DNA of 64,000 nt from Baia soyae (lineage in GTDB: Bacteria; Bacillota; Bacilli; Thermoactinomycetales; Thermoactinomycetaceae). Under the pieces are notes generated by a model that worked only from the letters and a program-made list of their open reading frames with translations, made no database searches and was not told the origin of the DNA. Position numbers and translations under genes: made by a program. Shown here piece after piece: positions 8,065 through 16,135 of this stretch. How positions within the stretch are numbered: the first letter of the stretch is position 1; every line of letters begins with the position of its first letter. The DNA lies in NCBI RefSeq assembly GCF_004341445.1, contig NZ_SLXV01000011.1:1-64000 (forward strand). Direction: 5' to 3'.

Positions 8065-8817
8065 TTATTCATGAACAAATGTTACATATCCATCAAGTTG
8101 TCCATTCACTTTTTTCGGGTATCTAGCATCTACCCAATGTGTCGTTGGTTCCCCTACAGGATCTCCATCAATCGTTTTCCACGTTTTCGCCCATCCTAAT
8201 ACTTGTCCAAATCTAGGGTTAAAGGCAATATATCCTCTGGTACCTGATGCGAGGTTAAATGTATAGATGGAAGAAGCCGAAGCTGAATATTGCCATGAAA
8301 AACCAACACTTGCTGTTACCTTTTGAAACATTTCTCTAGAGAGACCAATATTAACTGTGTAAGATTGACTAATAGACCAGTTTTGAGCAATCGAACAAGA
8401 TACTACATTGCGGCAGTCGATTGTATTACTAACCTTTTGTAGACCTTTTGAAAACGTATATTCCCCTGTTTTTTCAAATTCTGAATAAGGAGGTGTTCCC
8501 TCTTCTACACTCTTATTTGAAGCCGATGGAGCAGATGATCCTGATTGAGGCAAATTTTTCTGTTGCTCTTTCGACTTTTTAACATCTTCCATGTACTCTT
8601 TGAAGTCTACCTTCTCCAAAACTCCATCCTTATTAGGCTTGTACACAGCTCCCACGTATACCTTATTGATCGGATCGTAGTTACGTTCACTTGCAAAATC
8701 AATTACTTTCGTTTTCGGAGAATCATTTTGAGCAGATGCCATTGGCGCTTGCGCTAAACTAATGGAGCACACTGTAGCAAATGCTAAAAATCCCCCAACA
8801 ATTTTCTTTAACTTCAC
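8065..8817 (-). CDS. Secreted protein of unknown function, beta-rich C-terminal domain
   Basis: A 250-residue protein if translation starts at the GTG at 8815-8817. I prefer this start because AGGAGG lies nine bases before it and the resulting N-terminus (VKLKKIVGGFLAFATVCS...ASAQ) is a clean signal peptide; earlier in-frame starts would put about 33 odd residues in front. A polar, Ser/Gly/Asn-rich linker lies near 85-105. The C-terminal half has alternating polar and aromatic residues (QNWSISQSYTVNIGLS, SVGFSWQYSASASSIYTF), a pattern seen in beta-barrel or pore-forming secreted proteins, and two cysteines close together (IDCRNVVSCS). I recognise no specific family. Aerolysin-like or other beta-sandwich folds are guesses. 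Confidence 0.7.
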   Translation of the reverse strand: MKLKKIVGGFLAFATVCSISLAQAPMASAQNDSPKTKVIDFASERNYDPINKVYVGAVYKPNKDGVLEKVDFKEYMEDVKKSKEQQKNLPQSGSSAPSASNKSVEEGTPPYSEFEKTGEYTFSKGLQKVSNTIDCRNVVSCSIAQNWSISQSYTVNIGLSREMFQKVTASVGFSWQYSASASSIYTFNLASGTRGYIAFNPRFGQVLGWAKTWKTIDGDPVGEPTTHWVDARYPKKVNGQLDGYVTFVHE

Positions 8818-9129
8818 CTTTTCATTCCTCCTGAATATGTACATCTTTAGAATGGATGTTTTATTTAGAATACTATTTAATATTAAGGTTAAGAATCTAA
8901 TTTTTGCACTTCGCAAAATTGCACATTATAAATAAAATATGAAATCTATTTAATTAAATTTATATATTTTAGAAATAAACTAATCCGATTCTATTGTAAA
9001 AAAGATCCCGCCAATTAAGCAGACGAGATCTCCAAGTTTATAGTAACATAAGAGATAATTGAAGATATGATAAGATTACAGAGAAAGCTAAACTCATTTC
9101 ATTCAACCATGTCACCTCGTCACTATATG
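8818..9129. other. Intergenic region with one terminator
   Basis: AT-rich spacer. On the minus strand a hairpin (GAGATCTCGTC / GGCGGGATC then six T, positions 9000-9033) ends the decayed gene downstream of it. No further ORF with a ribosome binding site was found. Confidence 0.6.
9000..9033 (-). terminator. Terminator downstream of the decayed secreted-protein gene
   Basis: A stem AGATC.CG.C / G.CGGGATCT followed by a T run on the minus strand, about 100 bp after the pseudogene stop. Confidence 0.65.
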
Positions 9130-9744
9130 CTAGTAGACCAAACTAACTGAATAGGTATCCTTCCCAACGAAAAATCGTAGCACGTGATCATAAGAGAAGG
9201 CACCCCCATACGAAACCCACGTCCATGAACAGTACGCCCTTGCCCATTTACTGGAATTCTCTACCCTTTGGGATACTACTGCATTTTGTTTATCTGTTAC
9301 AGAGCCTGCTCCAGCTCGAAAGAGCGTATTATACACACTTTCAATCATGTCATAGCCTTGATTGACATAAGTGTATGTTGCCATATACTCAGCATTCGTC
9401 GGAAATGAGCTAAATCCTGCTACTTCCCTTGTTACGTACAGTAACCAGAGCCACATCCTTGCGGTTTCGCTTCACCTAGTACGATCTTGGCACGTGAACC
9501 ATCTTGAAAGGTAAAAACTTTTCTTGTCTTTTTGCATCTCTTACATCACCGGTTAAAGTTAACTCTTGATGTTTCATCGAATCCAGCCTAACTCTTTCAT
9601 ACTCTTATGAATCTCAGATTCATGATGTTTCACCATCTGAATCACTGCAACCTCCTCTTTTGACTTTCTCTCCTTAGCAAGAGTCTGAGCAGGGAGAAGG
9701 AGAAAGGAAAATGAAAGCAGAATAGAGGCAATGGATCTGAACAC
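9130..9744 (-). pseudogene. Decayed secreted-protein gene (at least three frameshifts)
   Basis: Three reading frames must be joined to follow it. Frame 1 from the GTG at 9742-9744 gives a signal peptide (FRSIASILLSFSFLLLPAQT) and then KERKSKEEVAVIQM, stopping at 9574. Frame 2 continues DSMKHQELTLTGDVRDAKRQ. Frame 3 gives VFTFQDGSRAKIVLGEAKPQ to a stop near 9430. A last 100-codon frame ends at 9130 with two aromatic-rich stretches (YCSWTWVSYGGAFSYDH). No ribosome binding site precedes the GTG. I do not recognise the family. The intact ancestor would have been a secreted protein of about 200 residues. Confidence 0.7.
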
Positions 9745-9753
9745 AGCGATGTT

Positions 9754-9888
9754 AGTGAGCTTACTTAGCGAAGTTATTCGAAGCTAGGGCGTTTTGTGGC
9801 AATGTTTGAGCGTTCTTTGCGAGTTTTGCCACTTGCCCGAAGCGGAGAATAACGTAGCGGACACTCCCCACATCTTCGCAGGCTCACT
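9754..9888. ncRNA. Nested inverted-repeat block, possible structured RNA or miniature element
   Basis: Four pairs of inverted arms share one centre near 9814-9821: AGTGAGC 9754-9760 with GCTCACT 9882-9888; GTTATTC 9773-9779 with GAATAAC 9847-9853; GGGC 9787-9790 with GCCC 9835-9838; and GTGGCAA 9796-9802 with TTGCCAC 9826-9832. The internal loops repeat GAAGC and TAGCG on both sides. No ORF is present and GC is higher than in the flanks. It lies between the decayed gene and the thermonuclease, so it could be a 5' leader of the latter, a structured RNA, or a MITE-like repeat. Confidence 0.5.
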
Positions 9889-9978
9889 ATTGAGCTGTGG
9901 TCAGATACATGCCTCGGGACTGCTTCCAACACCGACCATCCATCACTGCCCAATTCTATTTAGGAGGTTCTACCCAAC

Positions 9979-10554
9979 ATGTCTCAAAAAACGATCCATA
10001 CCACGATCCTATCTATCCTTTCCCCCCTCATCCTCACCAGCTGTAACACTACCAACAATACACCCCTACAAAATGAACCATCCGAAAAAATCCCCATCCA
10101 CTCCGTTTCAACCATCGACGGGGATACAATCCAAGCCCAAGTAAAAGGAAAAACAGAGACCATTCGGCTCCTACTCATAGACACCCCCGAAACCAATCAT
10201 CCAAACCTAGCAAAGCAACCTCTAGCAGAAGAAGCCAAACACTTCACCCATCTTCAGATAAAAAAAGCCAAACAGATTGAACTAGAATACGATCAGTCAA
10301 AACGGGATAAATACGGAAGATTACTTGCTTATATCTACGTTGACGGAAAGTGCCTACAGGAAGCATTGCTCCGAAACGGCCTAGCCCGAGTTGCTTATGT
10401 ATACGAGCCAAACATCCGATACGAATATGAATTTCGGAGTATTCAAAAAGAAGCGCAAAAAAAGAAAGCCGGAGTCTGGCAATGGGATCGTTATGTGCAA
10501 CCAAATGGTTTTGACACCAACCAAATCCCAAAAAGCCAGCCTTCCCGCTATTAA
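9979..10554 (+). CDS. Thermonuclease-family (SNase) lipoprotein
   Basis: A 191-residue staphylococcal-nuclease homologue that cleaves DNA or RNA with Ca2+. The N-terminus has a lipoprotein signal ending in LTSC (Cys22). The SNase domain follows: STIDGDTI (metal ligand Asp), IRLLLIDTPET (Arg and Asp of the active site), KRDKYGRLLAYIYVDG (second catalytic Arg) and LLRNGLARVAYVYEP. A C-terminal Lys-rich helix ends in AGVWQW. AGGAGG lies 11 bases before the ATG. It should be anchored on the outer face of the membrane, where it may scavenge nucleic acid. It converges with the metalloprotease gene, and the two stops overlap by four bases. Confidence 0.93.
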   Translation: MSQKTIHTTILSILSPLILTSCNTTNNTPLQNEPSEKIPIHSVSTIDGDTIQAQVKGKTETIRLLLIDTPETNHPNLAKQPLAEEAKHFTHLQIKKAKQIELEYDQSKRDKYGRLLAYIYVDGKCLQEALLRNGLARVAYVYEPNIRYEYEFRSIQKEAQKKKAGVWQWDRYVQPNGFDTNQIPKSQPSRY

Positions 10555-11246
10555 TCATCATCCGAAGAAGAACCGAGGAACATGAATACAAAACGGAGTA
10601 ACTCCATCACAGAATAGAGCGCTGCTGCTACATACGTAAGAGCGGCGGCATTTAATACTTTGTTCACACCATGCTCTTCTTCATGACTGCGAATAAATCC
10701 ATCACTTACCAATATCTGCTTAGCACGACTACTCGCATTAAACTCAACTGGTAATGTAACCAATTGAAAAGCAACAGCAACCGAGAAAAAGATGATCCCA
10801 ACTAACATGAGACCCATCGCCTTGAATATAAAACCAGCTAATAGAAGGAACGGAGCGACCCCCGATGTAAAGTTTACAACCGGAAACATGCGATGACGCA
10901 GAACCAGCGCTCCATATGACTCCTTGTGTTGCAAGGCGTGTCCACATTCATGTGCCGCTACAGAAACAGAGGCAACTGAGTGACCATAGTAGACAGGCTC
11001 TGATAATCGAACCGCACGACTGATTGGATCATAGTGATCTGATAACGAACCCGGAACAGGCTCAACAGGAACATCACGCAATCCATTACGATCTAGAATA
11101 TGACGGGCCACCTCTGCACCCGTTGCACCCGAACTAGCTTGATAACTAGACCATGTTTTAAAGCTTCCTTTCACTCGAAACTGTGCCCAGATAGTCAGGG
11201 CAAATGCGGCGAGCGATAACATAATGAGTAATAGATTCACGAGCAT
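10551..11246 (-). CDS. yugP: Membrane zinc metallopeptidase, YugP family
   Basis: A 231-residue neutral zinc metallopeptidase of the Zn_peptidase_2 family. The zinc motif HECGHALQH (HExxH-like, written HECGH) is near residue 93 and is followed by three hydrophobic helices (125-150, 145-165, 205-225). The N-terminal helix (1-18) acts as a membrane anchor. The segment VEPVPGSLSDHYDP before the zinc motif is characteristic of the family. AAGGAG precedes the ATG. The physiological substrate is not known for the family. Confidence 0.9.
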   Translation of the reverse strand: MLVNLLLIMLSLAAFALTIWAQFRVKGSFKTWSSYQASSGATGAEVARHILDRNGLRDVPVEPVPGSLSDHYDPISRAVRLSEPVYYGHSVASVSVAAHECGHALQHKESYGALVLRHRMFPVVNFTSGVAPFLLLAGFIFKAMGLMLVGIIFFSVAVAFQLVTLPVEFNASSRAKQILVSDGFIRSHEEEHGVNKVLNAAALTYVAAALYSVMELLRFVFMFLGSSSDDD

Positions 11247-11346
11247 GGAACTCCTTCCGAGTTTTTATGTTATATAAAAATTATATCATATAAAAAAGTG
11301 TACCCCTTTTTTAGTAAGAGAGAACACTTTTTCGTTAAATATCCTT

Positions 11347-11601
11347 TTATTTCCGAGAAGGAAGCACTTGAATGGACACAGTCGCTTTTTCTATATCTGG
11401 ATCAGAAGGAGTAGTCGCATCCCCTATGAACAAAGGCATTTTGAAATCCTGCAAGATTCGTTTGAAAAGCCCCTACTGTAACGGGGAAGTTAGCAGATAC
11501 CGTAAATCCTGTCACATACGCATGGCCCTTTTATCTACAAAAATCCCTAAACCTTGGTCTTGATCACTTCCACCCAGATAAGTGGAATAAGCCAATGCCA
11601 T
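11347..11601 (-). pseudogene. Remnant of an SBBP beta-propeller repeat protein
   Basis: Three minus-strand frames join to give ALAYSTYLGGSDQDQG then GHAYVTGFTVSANFP and VGAFQTNLAGFQNAFV, the signature of the SBBP repeat (STYLGGS..D.G..I.VD..G.AYVTG.T.S.DFP...GAFQ). A last frame ends IEKATVSIQVLPSRK and a stop at 11347. At least two frameshifts (near 11525 and 11430) break it, and only one repeat of what is normally a long multi-repeat secreted protein remains. It is a degraded fragment with no start or ribosome binding site. Confidence 0.75.
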
Positions 11602-11732
11602 ATTCTCCACTCCCGTTCAAGCGCATATTCATTAATCCAATTTATGTTGGAAAACCCCTTTTTGATTCAAATAAAAAAGACAACCTCTGATGAGATTTCC
11701 TTTGCTTATTTACTATTTCTATATAATATCGA

Positions 11733-12956
11733 CTATGCCACCTTTGAGATAGTATGCTTTTCCTTACTTGCAAGCGAGTATTTTGCCCGTAGAAGAAGCG
11801 GAATTCCAATTAATGTAACCAGAACAAGCACTACAAAGACGATCAAAGGTTGCTTTGCCCCGAAGTAACCTAACAACCACCCACCTACAATAGGGGATAA
11901 CACATTTCCGAGCTGTGAAAATCCCATAGCTCCAAAATAAGTACCTTTTAACTCAGGTTTGGCAATGGAATCGACTAACGCATCCGTCAACGTAAAAACG
12001 AGAATTTCCCCAATGGTAAATAGGATGATCACCACCCCAAGCGCAAAGAAGTGGGTCGTAAATGCCATGCTCAAATTACTGATACAGATTAGTAGATTTC
12101 CCACTATTAAAATCGTATAGGGTGAAAATTTTTGCGCAATCCGTACCACTGGATACTGAAATACCAGCACAGAAATCGCATTAAGAGACATTAAATAGGA
12201 TATCTTTACTCCATCTTCAAAGCCAGGAAGTGTCGCGAAGTACTGTGGAAAAGTCGCAGTAAGGCTCCCGTAACCAAATGCACAAAAGAGAATACCCAGA
12301 ATGGTGAATAAGAACACGGTATCCGTTCTGGTCACATGAAAAGCTCCCCGTAAGCTAATCCACTCTGAAGAAGCTTGCTTTTGGAAGAGTTTCGCGTAGG
12401 CTTTAGATTGATAGACTAACACCAAGCCATAGAGGCCATACACTACAAAAGCAAAAAGAAACGGAGTCGTTGTTTTCGATGATCCCAGTACAACACCTAC
12501 TAAGGGTCCGAAAACAACACCTATGTTAATAGCCGCGTAACGTAGATTAAAAATGAGGAGTCGCTTCTTTTCCTCCGTTATATCGGATAAAAGCGCCCGA
12601 GACGCAGGTTCGAACATGGATCTACACAAGCCATTAAGCGCATTGACTAGGAAAAATGCAAGGACACTGTGACTAAAAGCAAACCCTAAAAAAACAAAAG
12701 CTCCGCCAAAGACGGATACCAACATAACCTTTTTTCGTCCTATTTTATCTGCTAAAAATCCTCCATAGAAGCTAGCTAGAATCCCGATGCCCGCACTAGC
12801 AGCAATCACCAGCCCCGCTTCAAAAGGAGTTGCATGAAGGACATTCGTCAGATAAATGGCTAGGAAAGGGATACTCATCGAGGTTGAGAACCGACCAAAC
12901 ATCGTACCGATGATGATGGTCCAACCGATTGGATGAATATCTTTTAGATTTTTCAT
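11733..12956 (-). CDS. MFS family multidrug-type efflux transporter
   Basis: A 407-residue, 12-helix major facilitator. Motif A is recognisable as GGFLADKIGRKK between helices 2 and 3. The paired repeat in the second half is SAIFL-free but shows the usual central loop (about 190-210, KLFQKQASSEW). I set the start at the ATG at 12954-12956, where AAAGGAGG lies eight bases upstream; an upstream in-frame start has no such site. It is transcribed divergently from a nitronate monooxygenase gene across a 31-bp palindrome, so both are probably under one regulator. Likely an exporter of a drug-like or organic compound; the substrate is unknown. Confidence 0.88.
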   Translation of the reverse strand: MKNLKDIHPIGWTIIIGTMFGRFSTSMSIPFLAIYLTNVLHATPFEAGLVIAASAGIGILASFYGGFLADKIGRKKVMLVSVFGGAFVFLGFAFSHSVLAFFLVNALNGLCRSMFEPASRALLSDITEEKKRLLIFNLRYAAINIGVVFGPLVGVVLGSSKTTTPFLFAFVVYGLYGLVLVYQSKAYAKLFQKQASSEWISLRGAFHVTRTDTVFLFTILGILFCAFGYGSLTATFPQYFATLPGFEDGVKISYLMSLNAISVLVFQYPVVRIAQKFSPYTILIVGNLLICISNLSMAFTTHFFALGVVIILFTIGEILVFTLTDALVDSIAKPELKGTYFGAMGFSQLGNVLSPIVGGWLLGYFGAKQPLIVFVVLVLVTLIGIPLLLRAKYSLASKEKHTISKVA

Positions 12957-12999
12957 CTTTTGTCCTCCTTTTGTGAGAGTCTGAACAATTAAAGATAAC

Positions 13000-13030
13000 A
13001 TTATTTCATATTAACATAATATGAAATAAT
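13000..13030. promoter_or_regulatory. Perfect palindromic operator in the divergent MFS/NMO promoter
   Basis: ATTATTTCATATTA (13000-13013), then ACA, then its exact complement TAATATGAAATAAT (13017-13030). Fourteen perfectly paired bases per arm, centred between the two divergent starts. The size and AT-rich form fit a MarR- or TetR-type repressor site. No such regulator gene is adjacent, so the binding protein is unknown. Confidence 0.7.
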
Positions 13031-13052
13031 AGAGGAGATAGGAGGGACCCAA

Positions 13053-14120
13053 ATGCTACAATCGCTTTCTATTCCAATCATCCAAGCCCCTATGGCGGGC
13101 GGTGCATCTACTCCTCTGCTTGCTTTAGCAGTCTCCCGAGCAGGCGGCCTTGGCTTTCTTGCAGGGGGTTACAAGACCGCTGAGGAGATGCGAGGAGAAA
13201 TCCTCACTATGTATCAACAAACTCAATCCCCATTTGGAATCAATCTATTTGTACTAAGTAATGACGTGGTTGATTTAAAGAAAGTAAATGATTATCGAGA
13301 AAAGATCCAAAAAGAAGCGGACCGATTTGGAATCCGACTAGAAGAGCCTTTGGCAGACGATGATGAATGGGAAGCCAAACTAACCGTCATCACGGAACTT
13401 CGAGTACCGGTTGTAAGCTTCACTTTTGGTTGCCCTTCGTTTGAAGTGATAAACAAATTAAAACAGAATGGATCCTACATCATCGTCACCGTTACATCAC
13501 CAGAAGAAGCGTTGATTGCTAAAGAATCCGGTGCGGATGCTCTTAGTGTACAAGGAATCGAAGCTGGTGGGCATCGTGGCACATTTTTACACAATCATCT
13601 TCATTCACAAGAAGAAGATGCTCCTCTGCTAGTACTATTAGGCTTAATCAGTAAAGTCGTAGACCTACCTCTAATCGCTGCGGGCGGAATCATGCATGGA
13701 AAGGATATCGTGTCAGCCCTCACAGCCGGAGCTTGCGCGGCTCAACTAGGTACCGCTTTTCTTCGTTGTCCCGAAAGCGGAGCACATCCTGTTCACAAAG
13801 CCGCACTAACTAATCCGCATTTCACTTCTACCGCCATTACTCACGCCTTCACAGGTCGGCGTGCCCGAGGTTTAGTAAATCGTTTTATGCTCGAATATAA
13901 TGACACAGCTCCCTATGCATACCCACATGTGCACCATGTAACGAAAAATCTTCGCAAGGCTGCTGGGCAAGCAAACGATCCAGAGTGTATGTCTTTATGG
14001 GCAGGACTAGGTTATCAATCCGCACAAGAACTCCCTGTAGAAGAGTTGGTCCATCTTCTAATGAAGCAGGTCCGTGAAAATGAATCAAATGAGTTGAATA
14101 CTCAACTCCTAAACCCTTGA
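13053..14120 (+). CDS. Nitronate monooxygenase (2-nitropropane dioxygenase family)
   Basis: A 355-residue FMN-dependent TIM-barrel oxidoreductase that oxidises alkyl nitronates such as propionate-3-nitronate to carbonyl compounds. Visible features: the N-terminal IIQAPMAGGASTPLLALAVS, the glycine-rich turn GGLGFLAGGYK, the family histidine in GIEAGGHRGTF, the FMN phosphate loop IAAGGIMHGKDIVSAL, and AAQLGTAFLRCPES. Length fits bacterial class I enzymes. GATAGGAGG precedes the ATG. It is paired divergently with an MFS exporter over a palindrome, which suggests a joint response to a toxic nitro or quinone-like compound. That role is inference. Confidence 0.9.
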   Translation: MLQSLSIPIIQAPMAGGASTPLLALAVSRAGGLGFLAGGYKTAEEMRGEILTMYQQTQSPFGINLFVLSNDVVDLKKVNDYREKIQKEADRFGIRLEEPLADDDEWEAKLTVITELRVPVVSFTFGCPSFEVINKLKQNGSYIIVTVTSPEEALIAKESGADALSVQGIEAGGHRGTFLHNHLHSQEEDAPLLVLLGLISKVVDLPLIAAGGIMHGKDIVSALTAGACAAQLGTAFLRCPESGAHPVHKAALTNPHFTSTAITHAFTGRRARGLVNRFMLEYNDTAPYAYPHVHHVTKNLRKAAGQANDPECMSLWAGLGYQSAQELPVEELVHLLMKQVRENESNELNTQLLNP

Positions 14121-14134
14121 GAAATCAGGGGTTA
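14111..14134 (+). terminator. Weak hairpin at the end of the nitronate monooxygenase gene
   Basis: AACCCTTGA GAAA TCAGGGGTT overlaps the stop codon. The following sequence is only mildly T-rich, so termination efficiency is doubtful. Confidence 0.35.
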
Positions 14135-14273
14135 TCTCCCTTCGGCAGAATCATTCTTACTATTGCCATCCTTCTTAAGAAAACGTTTACTTTTCGTATA
14201 ATTTTAGATAGTATATTATTAAATTTCATTTTTACCGATACTTATCAAAACAAAGAGAAAGAGGCTCATATTT

Positions 14274-15530
14274 ATGAAGAAACTTTTTTCTAACCTAACC
14301 TTTCAGGTCCTCATTGCGATTTTTCTAGGAATTTTATTTGGTTTCTTAATGCCAAGTGTCGCAAAAGAGATGAAGCCTCTAGGAACACTTTTTATTAACT
14401 TAGTAAAAATGTTAATTGCTCCTATCATCTTCCTTACAATCGTCTTGGGGATCGCCAAGATGGGGAGTATGAAGAAAGTCGGACGAGTTGGTGGAAAAGC
14501 TTTGCTCTATTTTGAGATTATTACGACTATCGCTCTCCTGATTGGTCTTCTTGTTGCACACTTCATTCAACCTGGGGCAAATGTGAGTTTGGCATCTATC
14601 AAATCAGGGGATGTATCCGAATTTACCAAAGCAGGCGAGAAGATGGATTGGGTGGACTTTTTCATTCACATCGTTCCCGAAAACGTAGTAGGTGCCTTTG
14701 CGAAAGGTGATATTCTACAAGTCGTTCTATTTGCAGTCCTCTTCGGGTTTGCGCTTGCTAGCTTTAGCGATGACTTTAAGAAACCCATCATCGACTTATC
14801 CGAAAAGCTATCCAATGTCTTCTTCCGTATTGTCCAAATGGTTATGCGTGTCGCTCCGATTGGTGCCTTTGGTGCGATGTCTTATACGATTGGGAACTTT
14901 GGACTGAAAACCTTGATGCCCTTAGGTAAGCTCATGCTCTCTGTTTACATGACCATGGCCATTTTCATCTTCGTTGTTTTGGCTATCGTCTGCAAGCTGT
15001 ATAAGTTTAGCATCTTCAAATTTTTGCGGTTTATCAAAGATGAGATATTGATTGTCCTTGGAACTTCCTCTTCTGAGACAGTACTTCCTAGAATGTTAAA
15101 CAAAATGGAGAAATTTGGTTGCTCTAAATCCGTTACCGGCCTTGTGATCCCGACTGGTTACTCCTTTAACCTAGATGGCACCTCTATCTACCTATCGATG
15201 GCCGTACTCTTTCTCGCTCAGGTATTTAGTGTCGATCTCAGTATCTGGCAAGTGATTACGATCTTCGGAATTCTCATGATTACTTCTAAAGGAGCCGCCG
15301 GAGTAACTGGCTCTGGATTTATCGTTCTAGCTTCCACTCTATCAGCCCTGCACGTAATTCCGCTGGAAGGCCTCGGATTACTACTAGGCGTCGATCGCTT
15401 CATGTCCGAAGCACGTGCGATTACCAACCTAATCGGCAACGGAATCGCTACAGTCGTAGTTGCCAAAAGTGAAGGGGAGTTTGATGAAGAACAAAACAGA
15501 CGGGCATTAGCAGAAATGAAAGCATCTTAG
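14274..15530 (+). CDS. Dicarboxylate/amino acid:cation symporter (DAACS family)
   Basis: A 418-residue sodium- or proton-coupled carrier of the GltP/DctA family. Family signatures are intact: the serine-rich re-entrant loop SSSETVLPRM (about 261-270), PTGYSFNLDGTSIYLSMA (helix 7 with the NxDGT substrate/cation site), and the second re-entrant loop SKGAAGVTGSGFIVLASTL. It ends with DRFMSEARAITNLIGNGIATVVVAK, which carries the Asp/Arg binding residues. It likely imports glutamate, aspartate or C4-dicarboxylates. A single gene flanked by a tRNA, with no regulator beside it. Confidence 0.93.
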   Translation: MKKLFSNLTFQVLIAIFLGILFGFLMPSVAKEMKPLGTLFINLVKMLIAPIIFLTIVLGIAKMGSMKKVGRVGGKALLYFEIITTIALLIGLLVAHFIQPGANVSLASIKSGDVSEFTKAGEKMDWVDFFIHIVPENVVGAFAKGDILQVVLFAVLFGFALASFSDDFKKPIIDLSEKLSNVFFRIVQMVMRVAPIGAFGAMSYTIGNFGLKTLMPLGKLMLSVYMTMAIFIFVVLAIVCKLYKFSIFKFLRFIKDEILIVLGTSSSETVLPRMLNKMEKFGCSKSVTGLVIPTGYSFNLDGTSIYLSMAVLFLAQVFSVDLSIWQVITIFGILMITSKGAAGVTGSGFIVLASTLSALHVIPLEGLGLLLGVDRFMSEARAITNLIGNGIATVVVAKSEGEFDEEQNRRALAEMKAS

Positions 15531-15637
15531 TAGACTTCCAATGATACAGCACTCCACTCTCTACCGATGGGGTGTTGTAAAAATGAGCCAATGATTATTT
15601 ACTTTCTATTCGTTTCATTGTATGATGTATTTGTTAT

Positions 15638-15713
15638 GGGGCATTAGCTCAGCTGGGAGAGTGTCGCACTGGCAGTGCGAAGGTCAGCGGTTCGAGCCCG
15701 CTATGCTCCACCA
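15638..15713 (+). tRNA. tRNA-Ala (anticodon GGC)
   Basis: A complete 76-nt cloverleaf. The acceptor stem GGGGCAT / ATGCTCC includes the G3-U70 alanine identity pair. The anticodon stem TCGCA / TGCGA holds the loop CTGGCAG (anticodon GGC), the T loop is TTCGAGC, and the CCA end is encoded. It stands alone and is followed by its own terminator. Confidence 0.97.
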
Positions 15714-15717
15714 TCCA

Positions 15718-15743
15718 AACCCTCGATTATTCGAGGGTTTTTT
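15718..15743 (+). terminator. Terminator of tRNA-Ala
   Basis: CCCTCGA TTAT TCGAGGG followed by TTTTTT, starting 5 bp after the CCA end. Confidence 0.92.
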
Positions 15744-15749
15744 ATTGTT

Positions 15750-15796
15750 AAAAGCACTTAACTAAGCTCCTAACGAGCTAGTTAAGTGCTTTTTGT
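15750..15796 (+). terminator. Second strong hairpin after the tRNA
   Basis: AAAAGCACTTAACT, AAGCTC / GAGCT, AGTTAAGTGCTTTTT: a stem of about 19 bp, A-rich on one side and T-rich on the other, so it could work on both strands. No gene lies between it and the tRNA terminator. Confidence 0.7.
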
Positions 15797-16135
15797 CAAA
15801 CCTGCTAATTCAGTTAGATCCATCCCTATTTTTACACTTCACATCATATATTTTTAAATAATATAAATGAATTTATTTTGAAACTAAATAGCAATAAAGT
15901 TCATTAAAACCAACAATACTTTACTACAGAAAACAAAATGATCCACAAACCCTTTATTATTAACTAAAAATATATAATCGAAATGTGCATTATGGTTACA
16001 ATTCAACATTCTATACATATACGAAACATTTATAATAAAATTTTAACTAAAATTACAATTAAAAAGATATAAAATTATTTTTTTATGTGTTACAATTTGA
16101 TTGTTTGATAAACTTTGAATAAGGGGTTGTTGTTC
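15797..16135. other. AT-rich intergenic region, upstream of small secreted protein
   Basis: About 340 bp of very AT-rich sequence. I see no ORF with a ribosome binding site and no clear hairpin. It presumably holds the promoter of the gene that begins at 16136. Confidence 0.5.

Noticed and set aside
11372..11868. Plus-strand frames of 63 and 104 codons beside the SBBP remnant
   Set aside because: One is antisense to the MFS gene end, the other to the SBBP fragment; neither has a ribosome binding site.
15540..15580. GATACAGCACTCC... / ...GGGGTGTTGTA hairpin after the symporter
   Set aside because: The stem needs several G-T pairs and there is no T run, so it is not convincing as a terminator.
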